Assembly: GCF_031157275.1 (NCBI RefSeq) | Contig: NZ_JAVIFW010000008.1 | Coordinates: forward strand, 310,001 to 374,000 | Source: Streptomyces sp. LHD-70 | GTDB taxonomy: Bacteria > Actinomycetota > Actinomycetes > Streptomycetales > Streptomycetaceae | Direction of reading: 5' to 3' | DNA: 64,000 nt | Part shown: positions 1 through 7,871 of the stretch, in pieces | Numbering within the stretch: position 1 is the first letter of the stretch | How the letters are laid out: the number at the start of each line of letters is the position of its first letter | The notes under the pieces: generated by a model | Told to the model about the DNA's origin: nothing | Databases searched by the model: none | What the model saw: the letters and a program-made list of their open reading frames with translations, nothing else | Position numbers and translations under genes: made by a program

Positions 1-1
1 G

Positions 2-286
<285 letters not shown>

Positions 287-330
287 CGGTGGGCGTCTCG
301 GGGGCCCGCCCTCCGGCCCCCTGCTCCTCA

Positions 331-379
331 ATCGCCAATCGCTTATCGCTTATCGCTTATCGCCAATCGCCTATCGCCG
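331..379. repeat. Heptanucleotide tandem repeat, seven units
   Basis: Seven consecutive 7-nt units of ATCGCNN (ATCGCCA, three ATCGCTT, then ATCGCCA, ATCGCCT, ATCGCCG) lie between the stop codons of two convergent genes. The array is AT-richer than its surroundings and does not form a good hairpin, so it looks like a slippage-prone microsatellite rather than a terminator. Confidence 0.9.
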
Positions 380-385
380 TCGGGG

Positions 386-937
386 CTAATTCTTGGCCCG
401 GTGGGTTCTGACCTTGTTGCGGTTGCCGCAGCGCTCCATCGAGCACCAGCGGCGGCGGCCCGCCCGTGACGTGTCGACGAAGACCAGGAGGCAGTTGTCG
501 GCCCCGCAGACCCGGATGCGGTGTGCGTACGGGCCGGTGAACAGCTCGATCGCGTCGCGCGCGACGGTCGAGAGCAGCCCGCTCGCCGTGGCCCCTTCGC
601 TCCACGCGCGCGTGCCGTCCGGCAACAGGCGGGCGGCCAGCGGCGGCTCGGCCGCGGCGGCGTTGACCACGGCCAGCGGCCCCGGATCGAGGGCGCCGCC
701 GCGCGCACGGGCCTCGGCCAGCGACCACAGCGCGGCCCGCAGGGCGTGCGCGGCCGCCAACTCGCTTTCGTCGACCGTCACTTCAAGCCCCGCGCCGAGC
801 CTGCTCTCCGCCACCCAGACCCGCAGATCGGCGGGCTCATGCAGCGACTCGAACTGCGGGTAGCGCTCGGCCCCGCCGGTCGGCAGCAGCTCCAGGCAGA
901 GGGCACCGGGGTCGAAGTGGAAGGAACGGCCGTACAT
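386..937 (-). CDS. CGNR zinc-finger protein, probable DNA-binding regulator
   Basis: A 183-residue protein with an N-terminal ABATE-like domain (from about FHFDPGALCLELL) and a C-terminal CGNR zinc finger. The finger is visible as RVCGADNC, a spacer, then WCSMERCGNRNKVRTHR, giving a C-x4-C ... C-x4-C ligand set. CGNR proteins are thought to be transcription regulators; the ligand is unknown. I chose the ATG at 937 over the longer frame to 1042, because the extra residues only translate the upstream GGTTACCGC repeats and the ATG gives the typical family N-terminus. There is no clear ribosome-binding site. A TACGCT -10-like hexamer ends about 9 nt before the ATG, which fits a leaderless transcript. 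The repeat at 941-961 covers this promoter and may be an autoregulatory operator. Confidence 0.85.
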   Translation of the reverse strand: MYGRSFHFDPGALCLELLPTGGAERYPQFESLHEPADLRVWVAESRLGAGLEVTVDESELAAAHALRAALWSLAEARARGGALDPGPLAVVNAAAAEPPLAARLLPDGTRAWSEGATASGLLSTVARDAIELFTGPYAHRIRVCGADNCLLVFVDTSRAGRRRWCSMERCGNRNKVRTHRAKN

Positions 938-940
938 CAC

Positions 941-979
941 GTAACCAGCGTATGCGGTTACCGCGGTTACCGCGGTTAC
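941..979. promoter_or_regulatory. GTAACC-N9-GGTTAC inverted repeat plus two extra half-sites
   Basis: GTAACC at 941-946 and GGTTAC at 956-961 form an inverted repeat with a 9-nt spacer. Two further GGTTAC copies follow at 965-970 and 974-979, giving three half-sites at an exact 9-bp period. The site ends 3 bp from the CGNR start codon and overlaps its presumed leaderless promoter. The same arrangement occurs at 2632-2652. I infer that it is a regulator-binding site, with the adjacent CGNR protein as first candidate. Confidence 0.6.
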
Positions 980-1063
980 GGCGGCTTGAGCGGAGGCGCG
1001 GCACACCCCCGAGAACGGACAAGTCGTCGCATAGCCGGGCAATTACTTCAGTACCGTGAGGCG

Positions 1064-2527
1064 ATGCCGCCGCCGCACCTCACGCCTCCGCGACGGGACC
1101 ACCGCGCGCTGCTCCTCGTCTGCGCCGGGTTCGCGGTGCTGCCCGCGCTGTTCGTGCCGCTGAGCCTGCCGCTCGGCTGGGACGAGATCGTCTACGCCGG
1201 CCGCTTCCCCTCGTACGCCCAGGGCCTCAACGTCCCCTTCGAGGCGCCGCGCACCCGGGGTGTGCCCGCGCTGATGGCGCCGGTCGCCGGCTGGTCGGAC
1301 CACGTGGTGCTGCTGCGGGTGTGGCTGAGTCTGCTCGCGGGGGTCGCGCTGTACGTCGGGTACGTGCCCTGGCTGCGGGTGCTGCGCGCGCGGCCGCACG
1401 TCGTGCCGCTGGCCGCGGCGGGCTACGGGAGCCTCTGGTTCACGCTGTTCTACGTCGGCTCCGCGATGCCCAACCACTACACGGCGATGGGCGCGACGGC
1501 GGCGGTCGGCTGGTTCCTGTGCCTGCGCGAGGGTCACGGGACCTTCCTGCGGGCGTCGGCCGGGCTCGCCTTCGGCCTCGGGCTCGCCACGCTGACACGG
1601 CCCAACGACGCGGCGTGGATCGTGGCGCCGCTGCTTCTCGCCGTGGTCGCGCACCGGCCGTGGCGGGCCGGTGCCGCCCGGCCGCTCGTCGCGATGGCGG
1701 TGGGCGCCCTGGCCGGGCTCGTGCCGTGGGTCGTCGAGTCCGAGCTGCGGTTCGGGGGCGTACGCGAGCGGCTCGCCCTCGCGGCGGAGCAACAGGGCGG
1801 CCTGCGGCCCCGGTTCAACCTGCCCGCTGTCATCAACGCCCTCGACGGCCCGCTGCTCTGCCGCCCCTGCACAGCGGCGGGGCCGAGCCTGCCGACGGCC
1901 CTGTGGTGGTACGCGCTGCCGGTCCTGGTGGTCGTCGGGGTGTGGCTCGTGCGGCGAGGACGGGGGCGTACGGGGATGGATGGGGGGCCGGACGACGTGC
2001 CCGTCGCGGCCGTCGTGCTGCCGGTCGTCGTCGCCGGGTCCGCCTCCGTCACGTATCTCTTCCTCCTCGACTACTCCGCCGCCCGCTTCCTGCTCCCCGC
2101 GTACGCGCTGCTCGCGCTGCCCGCCGCTGTCGCCGTGCGGGCGCTGTGGGGTGCGGCGCGCGGGCGCGGGCGGATCGCCGTCGGCATACTGACCCTCGCC
2201 GCCATCGGACATCTCGGCGTCCAACTGGCCGCGACTCACGCGCATGCCGGGATCCAGGCCGAGGCCCGCGGCGACTGGCACCGGATCACGGCCGCGCTGC
2301 GTGCGGCGGGCGTCGGCCGGGGCTGCGTCCTGGACGGCAACAGCATGGTGATCCCCGTGGCGTACACCGCGGGCTGCGCCCCCGCGATCCAGCACCCCGA
2401 CTCCCCGCCGGACGCCTGGGTCCTGCGCAACGCCGAACCGCCACGCACGCCGGGCGAGTTGCGGGTGATCCCGGTGCGCGGGACGTACAACGCGGGGTGG
2501 CGGATCGCGGTGCCGCAGCCGCGGTGA
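1064..2527 (+). CDS. Polytopic membrane protein, GT-C glycosyltransferase-like
   Basis: A 487-residue membrane protein with about ten hydrophobic helices. After the first helix there is an acidic loop with LGWDEIVYAGRFPSYAQG, resembling the catalytic Asp/Glu loop of GT-C (family 39-like, polyprenyl-phosphate-sugar-dependent) glycosyltransferases. The last 100 residues form a soluble extracytoplasmic domain (ATHAHAGIQAEARGDWHRI onward, with two Cys in GRGCVLDGN and TAGCAP). A role in cell-surface or protein glycosylation is inferred from topology and the acidic loop; donor and acceptor are unknown. The start at 1064 gives a short polar N-terminus before helix 1. The gene is divergent from the CGNR gene and shares a 126-bp intergenic region with it. 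Confidence 0.6.
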   Translation: MPPPHLTPPRRDHRALLLVCAGFAVLPALFVPLSLPLGWDEIVYAGRFPSYAQGLNVPFEAPRTRGVPALMAPVAGWSDHVVLLRVWLSLLAGVALYVGYVPWLRVLRARPHVVPLAAAGYGSLWFTLFYVGSAMPNHYTAMGATAAVGWFLCLREGHGTFLRASAGLAFGLGLATLTRPNDAAWIVAPLLLAVVAHRPWRAGAARPLVAMAVGALAGLVPWVVESELRFGGVRERLALAAEQQGGLRPRFNLPAVINALDGPLLCRPCTAAGPSLPTALWWYALPVLVVVGVWLVRRGRGRTGMDGGPDDVPVAAVVLPVVVAGSASVTYLFLLDYSAARFLLPAYALLALPAAVAVRALWGAARGRGRIAVGILTLAAIGHLGVQLAATHAHAGIQAEARGDWHRITAALRAAGVGRGCVLDGNSMVIPVAYTAGCAPAIQHPDSPPDAWVLRNAEPPRTPGELRVIPVRGTYNAGWRIAVPQPR

Positions 2528-2631
2528 GGGGCGGCGTTGCGTACGGGCGGGCTTTGCGGGCGGGGCGCACGGGCTGGGCGTACGGGCGGGGCGTACATGC
2601 TGCGGGGCGTCGCCCTTGCCGCTCCGCAACC

Positions 2632-2652
2632 GTAACCGCTATAACCGGTTAC
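2632..2652 (+). promoter_or_regulatory. Second GTAACC-N9-GGTTAC site over a leaderless promoter
   Basis: GTAACC at 2632-2637 and GGTTAC at 2647-2652 are separated by 9 nt, as at 941-961. The site directly abuts the ATG at 2653. Inside it lies TATAAC (2640-2645), a good -10 hexamer ending 7 nt before the ATG, as expected if transcription starts at the A of ATG. A protein bound here would block RNA polymerase. Confidence 0.6.
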
Positions 2653-3102
2653 ATGCCTCTCCAGTGGAAAATCGTCATCGACTCCACCGACCCGCACGCG
2701 CAGGCCGACTTCTGGGCCGCCGCGCTCGGCTACGCGGTCGAGGACAACAGCGTCCTGATCGAGCAACTCCTCGGCGCGGGCGCCGTACCGCCCGCGCTCG
2801 TCACCGAGCACCACGGCCGGCCCTCCTGGCGCGGGGCCGCGGCGGCGCGGCACCCCGACGACCCCTACGACGAGCTCAGCGGGGCCGGGCTCGGGCGGCG
2901 GCTGCTCTTCAACCAGGTCCCGGAGCCGAAGACCGGCAAGAACCGGGTCCACCTCGACCTGCATGTCGGCGCCGAGCAGCGCGCGGACGAAGTGGCGCGG
3001 CTCGAAGGGCTCGGCGCGCGCATGGTGCGCGCGGTGGACGAGCCGGGCGGCAGCTGGGTGCTCATGCAGGATCCCGAGGGGAATGAATTCTGCGTGGCTT
3101 GA
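2653..3102 (+). CDS. VOC-family (glyoxalase/bleomycin-resistance fold) protein
   Basis: A 149-residue protein of the vicinal-oxygen-chelate superfamily. It starts with WKIVIDSTDPHAQADFWAAALGY, the first beta-alpha unit of the fold, and ends with GGSWVLMQDPEGNEFCVA, the conserved last strand with the metal-site Glu. NRVHLDLHV in the middle supplies the usual His-x-Asp strand. This actinobacterial subgroup has no assigned substrate. No ribosome-binding site precedes the ATG, and the -10-like TATAAC sits 7 nt upstream, so the mRNA is probably leaderless. The stop codon is the first of three 10-bp tandem units (3099-3128). Confidence 0.85.
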   Translation: MPLQWKIVIDSTDPHAQADFWAAALGYAVEDNSVLIEQLLGAGAVPPALVTEHHGRPSWRGAAAARHPDDPYDELSGAGLGRRLLFNQVPEPKTGKNRVHLDLHVGAEQRADEVARLEGLGARMVRAVDEPGGSWVLMQDPEGNEFCVA

Positions 3103-3128
3103 GGTGAGTTGAGGGGATGTGAGGGGAC
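3099..3128. repeat. Three 10-bp tandem units beginning at a stop codon
   Basis: TTGAGGTGAG, TTGAGGGGAT and GTGAGGGGAC follow one another exactly. The first contains the TGA stop of the VOC gene (3100-3102) and each later unit repeats TGAGG. Confidence 0.8.
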
Positions 3129-3334
3129 GGGGGTTCGGGCGGACGGAATCGGCGGCGCCCGGAATACGGAACGGGCGGACCGGAATTCGCTCTTGACGTG
3201 ACGTCAGCGTGCACCCACCATCAGGGCGCACGCACCACGCGTTGCGCGCGCGCCACCAGCACCATGCGCCCGCGCGCAACCGCACGTCTCGTACGCCCCC
3301 CACCCTGTTCCCGTACGGACTTCGGAGCCCCCAC

Positions 3335-4279
3335 ATGAAACTCTCCGCCCCGATACGCACCCTCACCGCCGCCGCGCTCGTCACCTCCGGGCTGCTCGCG
3401 ATGCCCGCGGCGACCGCGGCACCCACGGCCGAACCGGCCGCCGCGGCACCCGACATACCCGTCGCCGACGTCAAGGCGCACCTCGGCGAACTGCAGTCCA
3501 TAGCCGAGGCCAACGGCGGCAACCGCGCCCACGGCCGGCCCGGCTACAAGGCGTCCATCGACTACCTCAAGGGCAAGCTGGACGCCGCCGGATTCACCAC
3601 CTCCGTCAAGGAGTTCAACTCCGGCGGCGCCACCGGGTACAACCTGGTCGCCGACTGGCCCGGCGGCGACGAGGGCCAGGTCCTGATGGCCGGCGCCCAC
3701 CTCGACAGCGTCAGCTCCGGGCCCGGCATCAACGACAACGGCTCGGGTTCCGCGGCCGTACTGGAGACCGCGCTCGCCGTCTCCCGTGAGCAGCTCAAGC
3801 CCGCGAAGCATCTGCGCTTCGCCTGGTGGGGCGCCGAGGAGCAGGGCCTGGTCGGCTCCCGGAACTACGTCAACTCCCTTCCGGACGCGGACCGTTCAAA
3901 GATCAGCGGCTATCTCAACTTCGACATGATCGGCTCGCCGAACCCGGGCTACTTCGTGTACGACGACGACCCGGCCATCGAGAAGGTCTTCAAGGACTAC
4001 TTCGCCGGACTCGACGTACCCACGGAGATAGAGACCGAGGGCGACGGCCGCTCCGACCACGCCTCGTTCCTGGACGCCGGGATACCGGTGGGCGGACTGT
4101 TCACCGGGGCCGGGAACACCATGTCCAGCGAGCAGGCGCAGAAGTGGGGCGGCACGGCGGGCGAGTCCTTCGACCGCTGCTACCACTCGGCCTGCGACAC
4201 GACCGAGAACATCAACGACACGGCCCTCGACCGCAACAGCGACGCCATCGCGCACGCGATCTGGCAGCTGTCGTCGTAG
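3335..4279 (+). CDS. Secreted M28 family zinc aminopeptidase (SGAP-like)
   Basis: A 314-residue exported metallopeptidase close to the Streptomyces griseus aminopeptidase, which removes N-terminal, mainly hydrophobic residues using two zinc ions. Residues 1-28 are a Sec signal peptide (KLSAPIRTL, hydrophobic core, Ala-x-Ala). All five expected metal ligands are visible: His122 and Asp134 in AHLDS and GINDNGSGS, the Glu168-Glu169 pair in WWGAEEQG (one ligand, one general base), Asp197 in FDMIG and His242 in SDHASF. A Cys pair near the C-terminus (DRCYHSACDT) matches the family disulfide. The start at 3335 gives a clean signal peptide; the frame is open upstream but its extension is not signal-like. 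The gene is convergent with the ABC permease, with 12 bp between the stops. Confidence 0.93.
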   Translation: MKLSAPIRTLTAAALVTSGLLAMPAATAAPTAEPAAAAPDIPVADVKAHLGELQSIAEANGGNRAHGRPGYKASIDYLKGKLDAAGFTTSVKEFNSGGATGYNLVADWPGGDEGQVLMAGAHLDSVSSGPGINDNGSGSAAVLETALAVSREQLKPAKHLRFAWWGAEEQGLVGSRNYVNSLPDADRSKISGYLNFDMIGSPNPGYFVYDDDPAIEKVFKDYFAGLDVPTEIETEGDGRSDHASFLDAGIPVGGLFTGAGNTMSSEQAQKWGGTAGESFDRCYHSACDTTENINDTALDRNSDAIAHAIWQLSS

Positions 4280-4291
4280 ATCCGCTCTCCC

Positions 4292-5179
4292 TCAGGCGCT
4301 GATGTCCTTGCCCGCGAACCGGGCCCAGGCCGCCGAGCCGAACAACAGGGCGTAGAAACCCTGCAGTCGGAGGTTGGCGTACAGGTTCTCCCAGAGGACC
4401 GGTTCGCGCATCAGGTCGGCGAAGGACAGCCAGTGGTGCGAGAAGAGGTACGGATGCACCGCGTCCAGCTGCGGGATCGTGGTCAGGATCTGCACCGTGA
4501 CAAGGAGTCCCACGGTGCCGGCCATGGCCGCGATCCCGCTGTTGGTCAGGGTGGACACGAACAGTCCGAGCGCGGCGAAGCCGACCAGTGACAGCGCGAC
4601 GGCGAGGGCGATCAGGAGCGCCCGCCACAGTCCCTCGGAGTAGTCGATCCGGGTGCCGGAGATCGTGGTGAGCTCCCCCACCGGGAACAGCAGCGCGCCG
4701 GTGACCAGGCCCGACACCGCCACGGTGAGCGTCGCGGCGAGGCAGAACGCCAGTGTCGACGCGTACTTGACGAGCAGCAGTCGCGTACGGCCCGCCGGCG
4801 CGACGAGCAGATAGCGCAGCGTGCCGGCGCTCGCCTCGCCCGCGATCGCGTCGCCCGCGACGACGCCGACGGTCAGCGGGAGGAAGAACGGCAGGGTCGC
4901 GGCGAGCGCGGTGAACACCAGGAACAGACCGTTGTTGCTGATCTGCGCCATGAACGCCGGACCGCCGCCGTCCGCCCCGGCACCGCCCCCGTTGGACGGG
5001 CCGCCTCCCGTCTCGATCCTCACGACGACGCCGATCAGTACGGGGATCGCCGCGAGCACACCGAGGAGCGCGAAGGTGCGCAGGCGGCGGAAGGTGAGGC
5101 CCAGTTCGGAGCGGAGGAGGCCGAGCGTCGCCGCGGCGGGCAGGGGTGCCCTTTCGGTTGTGATGTCACCCTGTGACAT
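4292..5179 (-). CDS. ABC-2 type transporter permease
   Basis: A 295-residue membrane protein with six predicted helices and a large extracytoplasmic Gly-rich loop after helix 1 (ETGGGPSNGGGAGADGGGP). The segment VGVVAGDAIAGEASAGTLRYLLVAPAGRTRLLL is the typical amphipathic coupling motif of ABC-2 permeases. It should pair with the ATPase encoded just upstream, whose stop it overlaps by 14 nt, indicating translational coupling. The substrate is unknown; such pairs usually export drugs, lipids or peptides. Confidence 0.88.
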   Translation of the reverse strand: MSQGDITTERAPLPAAATLGLLRSELGLTFRRLRTFALLGVLAAIPVLIGVVVRIETGGGPSNGGGAGADGGGPAFMAQISNNGLFLVFTALAATLPFFLPLTVGVVAGDAIAGEASAGTLRYLLVAPAGRTRLLLVKYASTLAFCLAATLTVAVSGLVTGALLFPVGELTTISGTRIDYSEGLWRALLIALAVALSLVGFAALGLFVSTLTNSGIAAMAGTVGLLVTVQILTTIPQLDAVHPYLFSHHWLSFADLMREPVLWENLYANLRLQGFYALLFGSAAWARFAGKDISA

Positions 5180-6113
5180 CGAATCCCTCCCCCGTCAGCG
5201 CCACGAACGCGTCTTCCAGAGTGCCCCGTTCGAGGCCGAACGCCCGGACCCGGACACCCGCATGGACAAGGGCCGCATTCAGCTCGGCCGGGTCCCTCTC
5301 GCCGGGCGGCGGCTCGCCCGTGACCCGGTCCTCGGTGACCGTCAGGCCCGTGACCCCGTACTCCTTGAGGATCCGCGCCGCGTCGCCCGGGTCCGGTGTG
5401 GTGACCGCGATCCGGTCCTGCGCGCGGGCCGCCAGCTCCGCGACCGAGCCCTGTACGACGAGCCGGCCGCGGGCCATCACGGCTGCGTGCGTGCAGACCT
5501 GCTCGATCTCGTCGAGCAGATGCGAGGAGAGGAAGACGGTACGCCCCTCCTGCGCCAACTCCCTGATCAGCGCCCTGATTTCACGCATGCCCTGTGGGTC
5601 GAGGCCATTGGTCGGCTCGTCGAGTACGAGCAGTCGGCGCGGTCTGAGCAGCGCCGCCGCCAGCCCGAGCCGCTGCTTCATGCCGAGCGAGTACGCCTTG
5701 GCCTTCTTCCCCGCCGCCGCGCCCAGGCCCACCCGCTCCAGGGCGGCGTCGACCCGGGCGGCACGGGTGCGCGGGTCGGCGGTCGGGTCGGCCGCGTCGT
5801 ACCGCAGCAGGTTGTCCCGGCCGGAGCGGAAGGCGTACGGGGCGGGGCCCTCGATCAGTGCGCCGACCTGCGGCAGTACGGTCCGTGCGGCGTCCGGCAT
5901 ACGGCGGCCGAGCACCTTCGCCGTACCGGAGGTCGGCTCGATCAGGCCCATCAGCATGCGGATGGTGGTGGTCTTGCCGGAACCGTTGGGCCCGAGGAAT
6001 CCGAAGACCGTACCGGCCGGCACGGTGAGGTCCAGGTGGTCCACGGCGAGCTGGCCGCCGCGGAAGCGCTTGGTCAGCCCTCGGGTCTCCACGGCCACGA
6101 ACGCGTCTTCCAT
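5166..6113 (-). CDS. ABC transporter ATP-binding protein
   Basis: A 315-residue ATPase of the CcmA/DrrA type that energises the neighbouring ABC-2 permease. Walker A is GPNGSGKTT, the signature is YSLGMKQRLGLA (a divergent LSGGQ), Walker B is RLLVLDEPTNGLDP and the switch His is in FLSSHLLDE. The C-terminal 80 residues resemble the extra regulatory domain of drug-export ATPases. The start at 6113 follows an AAGGGGG ribosome-binding site. The LolA-like gene lies upstream on the same strand, but a strong hairpin at 6184-6212 separates them, so co-transcription may be partial. Confidence 0.9.
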   Translation of the reverse strand: MEDAFVAVETRGLTKRFRGGQLAVDHLDLTVPAGTVFGFLGPNGSGKTTTIRMLMGLIEPTSGTAKVLGRRMPDAARTVLPQVGALIEGPAPYAFRSGRDNLLRYDAADPTADPRTRAARVDAALERVGLGAAAGKKAKAYSLGMKQRLGLAAALLRPRRLLVLDEPTNGLDPQGMREIRALIRELAQEGRTVFLSSHLLDEIEQVCTHAAVMARGRLVVQGSVAELAARAQDRIAVTTPDPGDAARILKEYGVTGLTVTEDRVTGEPPPGERDPAELNAALVHAGVRVRAFGLERGTLEDAFVALTGEGFDVTG

Positions 6114-6183
6114 GGCCCGCCCCCCTTCACGTTCCGCTCGCAGCCCGTTCCGATCGCAGCGCGATCCGCCCCGCAGCGCGTTG

Positions 6184-6212
6184 CGCCCCGTGGGCGCGAG
6201 GCCCACGGGGCG
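6184..6212 (-). terminator. Hairpin downstream of the LolA-like gene
   Basis: A perfect 12-bp GC-rich stem (CGCCCCGTGGGC paired with GCCCACGGGGCG) with a 5-nt loop lies 56 bp beyond the LolA-like stop and 71 bp before the ABC ATPase start. There is no U-tract, as is usual in Streptomyces. It may terminate or attenuate. Confidence 0.65.
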
Positions 6213-6240
6213 GAACCCTGCTGCTGTCTCTGCCCTTCTG

Positions 6241-6276
6241 CTACTTCTGCTACTTTTGCTACTTTTGCTACTTCTG
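6241..6276. repeat. Four 9-bp tandem units, each carrying an in-frame stop codon
   Basis: On the minus strand the LolA-like gene ends CAG AAG TAG and the 9-nt unit CA(A/G)AAGTAG is then repeated in frame, for four complete units plus a partial one. Four TAG codons therefore follow one another at 9-nt intervals, each preceded by Gln-Lys codons. Confidence 0.9.
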
Positions 6277-7539
6277 CGAGTTGGCCGCCTTCACCAGCGT
6301 GGCCTGGTCCACCGCGCCGACGTAGACCTTGCCGTCGTCCGTCATCAGCGCGTTCACCAGGCGCGTGGAGAAGACCGTGCCGGAACCGAACTCGCCGGTC
6401 ACCTTGTCGCCGAAGGAGTCGAGCAACTGGTCGGCCTCGGGCGGGAGTTCACCGGAACCGGAGGACGGTACGCCGCCCTTCGTGCCGCTGTCGATGACCG
6501 CGACGGAGCTCCAGCCCTCGCCGATCACCTTCATGCCGCCGTCCTTGCCCTTGGCCGTGGGGCCGTCCCCGCCCAGGCCGCCGAGGAAGCCGTCCTTGCC
6601 GAAGCCCTCCTTGCCGAACTCCTTCTGGTGCTTCTTCTCCAGCTTCTCCAGGTCCTCCGCCTCCGTGACCTTCGTGCCCTTGCCGGGCTTGAACTCGAAG
6701 GTGGACGCGGCCGGCTTCGCGAAGTCGACCTTGGTGAACCCGGCGTCGACCACCGGCTTGCCACCGCTGCTCGGGCTGAGCGTGAACTTCAGCGGCACGC
6801 CGTTCTCCGCGTCCACCGCGATCCGGATCGAACCGACCGTGGAACCGGTGCCCTTGGGCTCGACGAGCAGCTGGTACGCGTCCCGCCCGGCGACGCTCGC
6901 CGTGCCGTCGACGGTCACGGACGTGGTCTCGTCGGCCGCCTTCAGGACCTCGTCGGCGAGCTCCTTGGGCGTGGCCGGAACACCCTCGTGCTTGCCCCGG
7001 TCCTCCTTGGGGGCCTTGCCCGCGTGCCCGTCCTCGGCGTGGAACGCCTCGTCCGACTTACTGTCGTACGCCCACACGTCGGAGCCGTTGCGGATGATGC
7101 TGTACTCCGCCGCGTCGTCCAGGATCGACAGCTTCTGCTTCTGCGGACCGTCGGCGGCCACGCGCAGCGTGTGCGTCCCGGTCACCAGCTCCATCAGCTT
7201 CTTGTCCGGCGCCGCGGCCGAACCGCCCTCCCCGTCACCGCCCTTGGGCGCGAGCGAGGCGGCCGCGTCGGCGAGCGACGGCAGGCCCAGGTCCGTGCTG
7301 ATCTTCACGTTGCCGGAGATCTGCTCCTGGTCCGACGCCGCGATCTTCTCGATGAGCTGCTGCGCGGTGATCTTCGGCAGGTCCGGATCGCCGGAGTCCG
7401 CGAGCGCCGGGACGAGCCCGATGGTCGCCGCCGCGACGCCGGCCACCGCGGCCGGGACCGCGTAACGCGCCACCCTGCGACGGCCCGTGGGCCGGTCCTC
7501 GTCCCCCGCGGTGCGCTGTGCCGATTCGTACGGTGCCAT
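6268..7539 (-). CDS. Membrane-anchored LolA/RseB-like (DUF2092-type) protein
   Basis: A 423-residue exported protein. After a short charged N-terminus (GRRRVARYAV) there is one hydrophobic segment ending ADSGDPDLP, a signal peptide or anchor. The rest is polar, with ITAQQLIEKIAASDQEQISGNVKISTDLGLPSL and later DAYQLLVEPKGTGSTVGSIRIAVDAENGVPLKFTL, the strand pattern of the LolA/LppX/RseB half-barrel that binds lipids or senses envelope state. A Lys/Glu-rich linker occupies about residues 270-330. The GTG-free start at 7539 follows GGAGG. The lipid-carrier or sensor role is inferred from the fold. The ABC exporter downstream on the same strand may be its partner. Confidence 0.72.
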   Translation of the reverse strand: MAPYESAQRTAGDEDRPTGRRRVARYAVPAAVAGVAAATIGLVPALADSGDPDLPKITAQQLIEKIAASDQEQISGNVKISTDLGLPSLADAAASLAPKGGDGEGGSAAAPDKKLMELVTGTHTLRVAADGPQKQKLSILDDAAEYSIIRNGSDVWAYDSKSDEAFHAEDGHAGKAPKEDRGKHEGVPATPKELADEVLKAADETTSVTVDGTASVAGRDAYQLLVEPKGTGSTVGSIRIAVDAENGVPLKFTLSPSSGGKPVVDAGFTKVDFAKPAASTFEFKPGKGTKVTEAEDLEKLEKKHQKEFGKEGFGKDGFLGGLGGDGPTAKGKDGGMKVIGEGWSSVAVIDSGTKGGVPSSGSGELPPEADQLLDSFGDKVTGEFGSGTVFSTRLVNALMTDDGKVYVGAVDQATLVKAANSQK

Positions 7540-7740
7540 GTGTGCCCTACCTCCGTGTTCGGCGGCGGTCTTCCCTCTGCACTCGTCCACCCCTCGCCGC
7601 CATTCTCACCCGAATTGGTTCAGGAGTGGTGCTGTGTCCTCAAGTTGGTTCCTCAAGTGGTGCACCTCTATACGACCAAATCGGCCGCCCGGAAGCGTCA
7701 ACCCCGGGGCGCAACCTCACGTACGCCCACGGGATGACAT

Positions 7741-7787
7741 ACGACGGCGGCGCCTCCCCCGACCCGTAGGGGAAGCGCCGCCGTCGG
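7741..7787 (-). terminator. Hairpin terminator of the polyprenyl synthase gene
   Basis: CGACGGCGGCGC pairs with GCGCCGCCGTCG, and an inner CCCC/GGGG stem extends it around a short loop. It lies about 50 bp past the stop of the minus-strand gene and before the next minus-strand gene. Confidence 0.75.
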
Positions 7788-7803
7788 ACGTTCAGCGGGC
7801 TCG

Positions 7804-7871
7804 GCCCGCGCGGTGCATCACCGCGTCCATGGCCTCAGCCCGCGCGGTGCACCACCGCGTCGCACAGCTCC
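7804..7871. repeat. 34-bp duplication of the 3' end of the polyprenyl synthase gene
   Basis: The last eight codons (DAVVHRAG) at 7838-7861 are copied at 7804-7827 with one mismatch, exactly 34 bp downstream in the direction of transcription. The stop codon lies between the copies. The second copy would read MDAVMHRAG from its own ATG. Confidence 0.9.

Noticed and set aside
7600..7700. ECF sigma-factor promoter before the LolA-like gene
   Set aside because: A GGAACC -35-like element exists on the minus strand near 7645-7650, but I could not find a matching -10 at the right distance.
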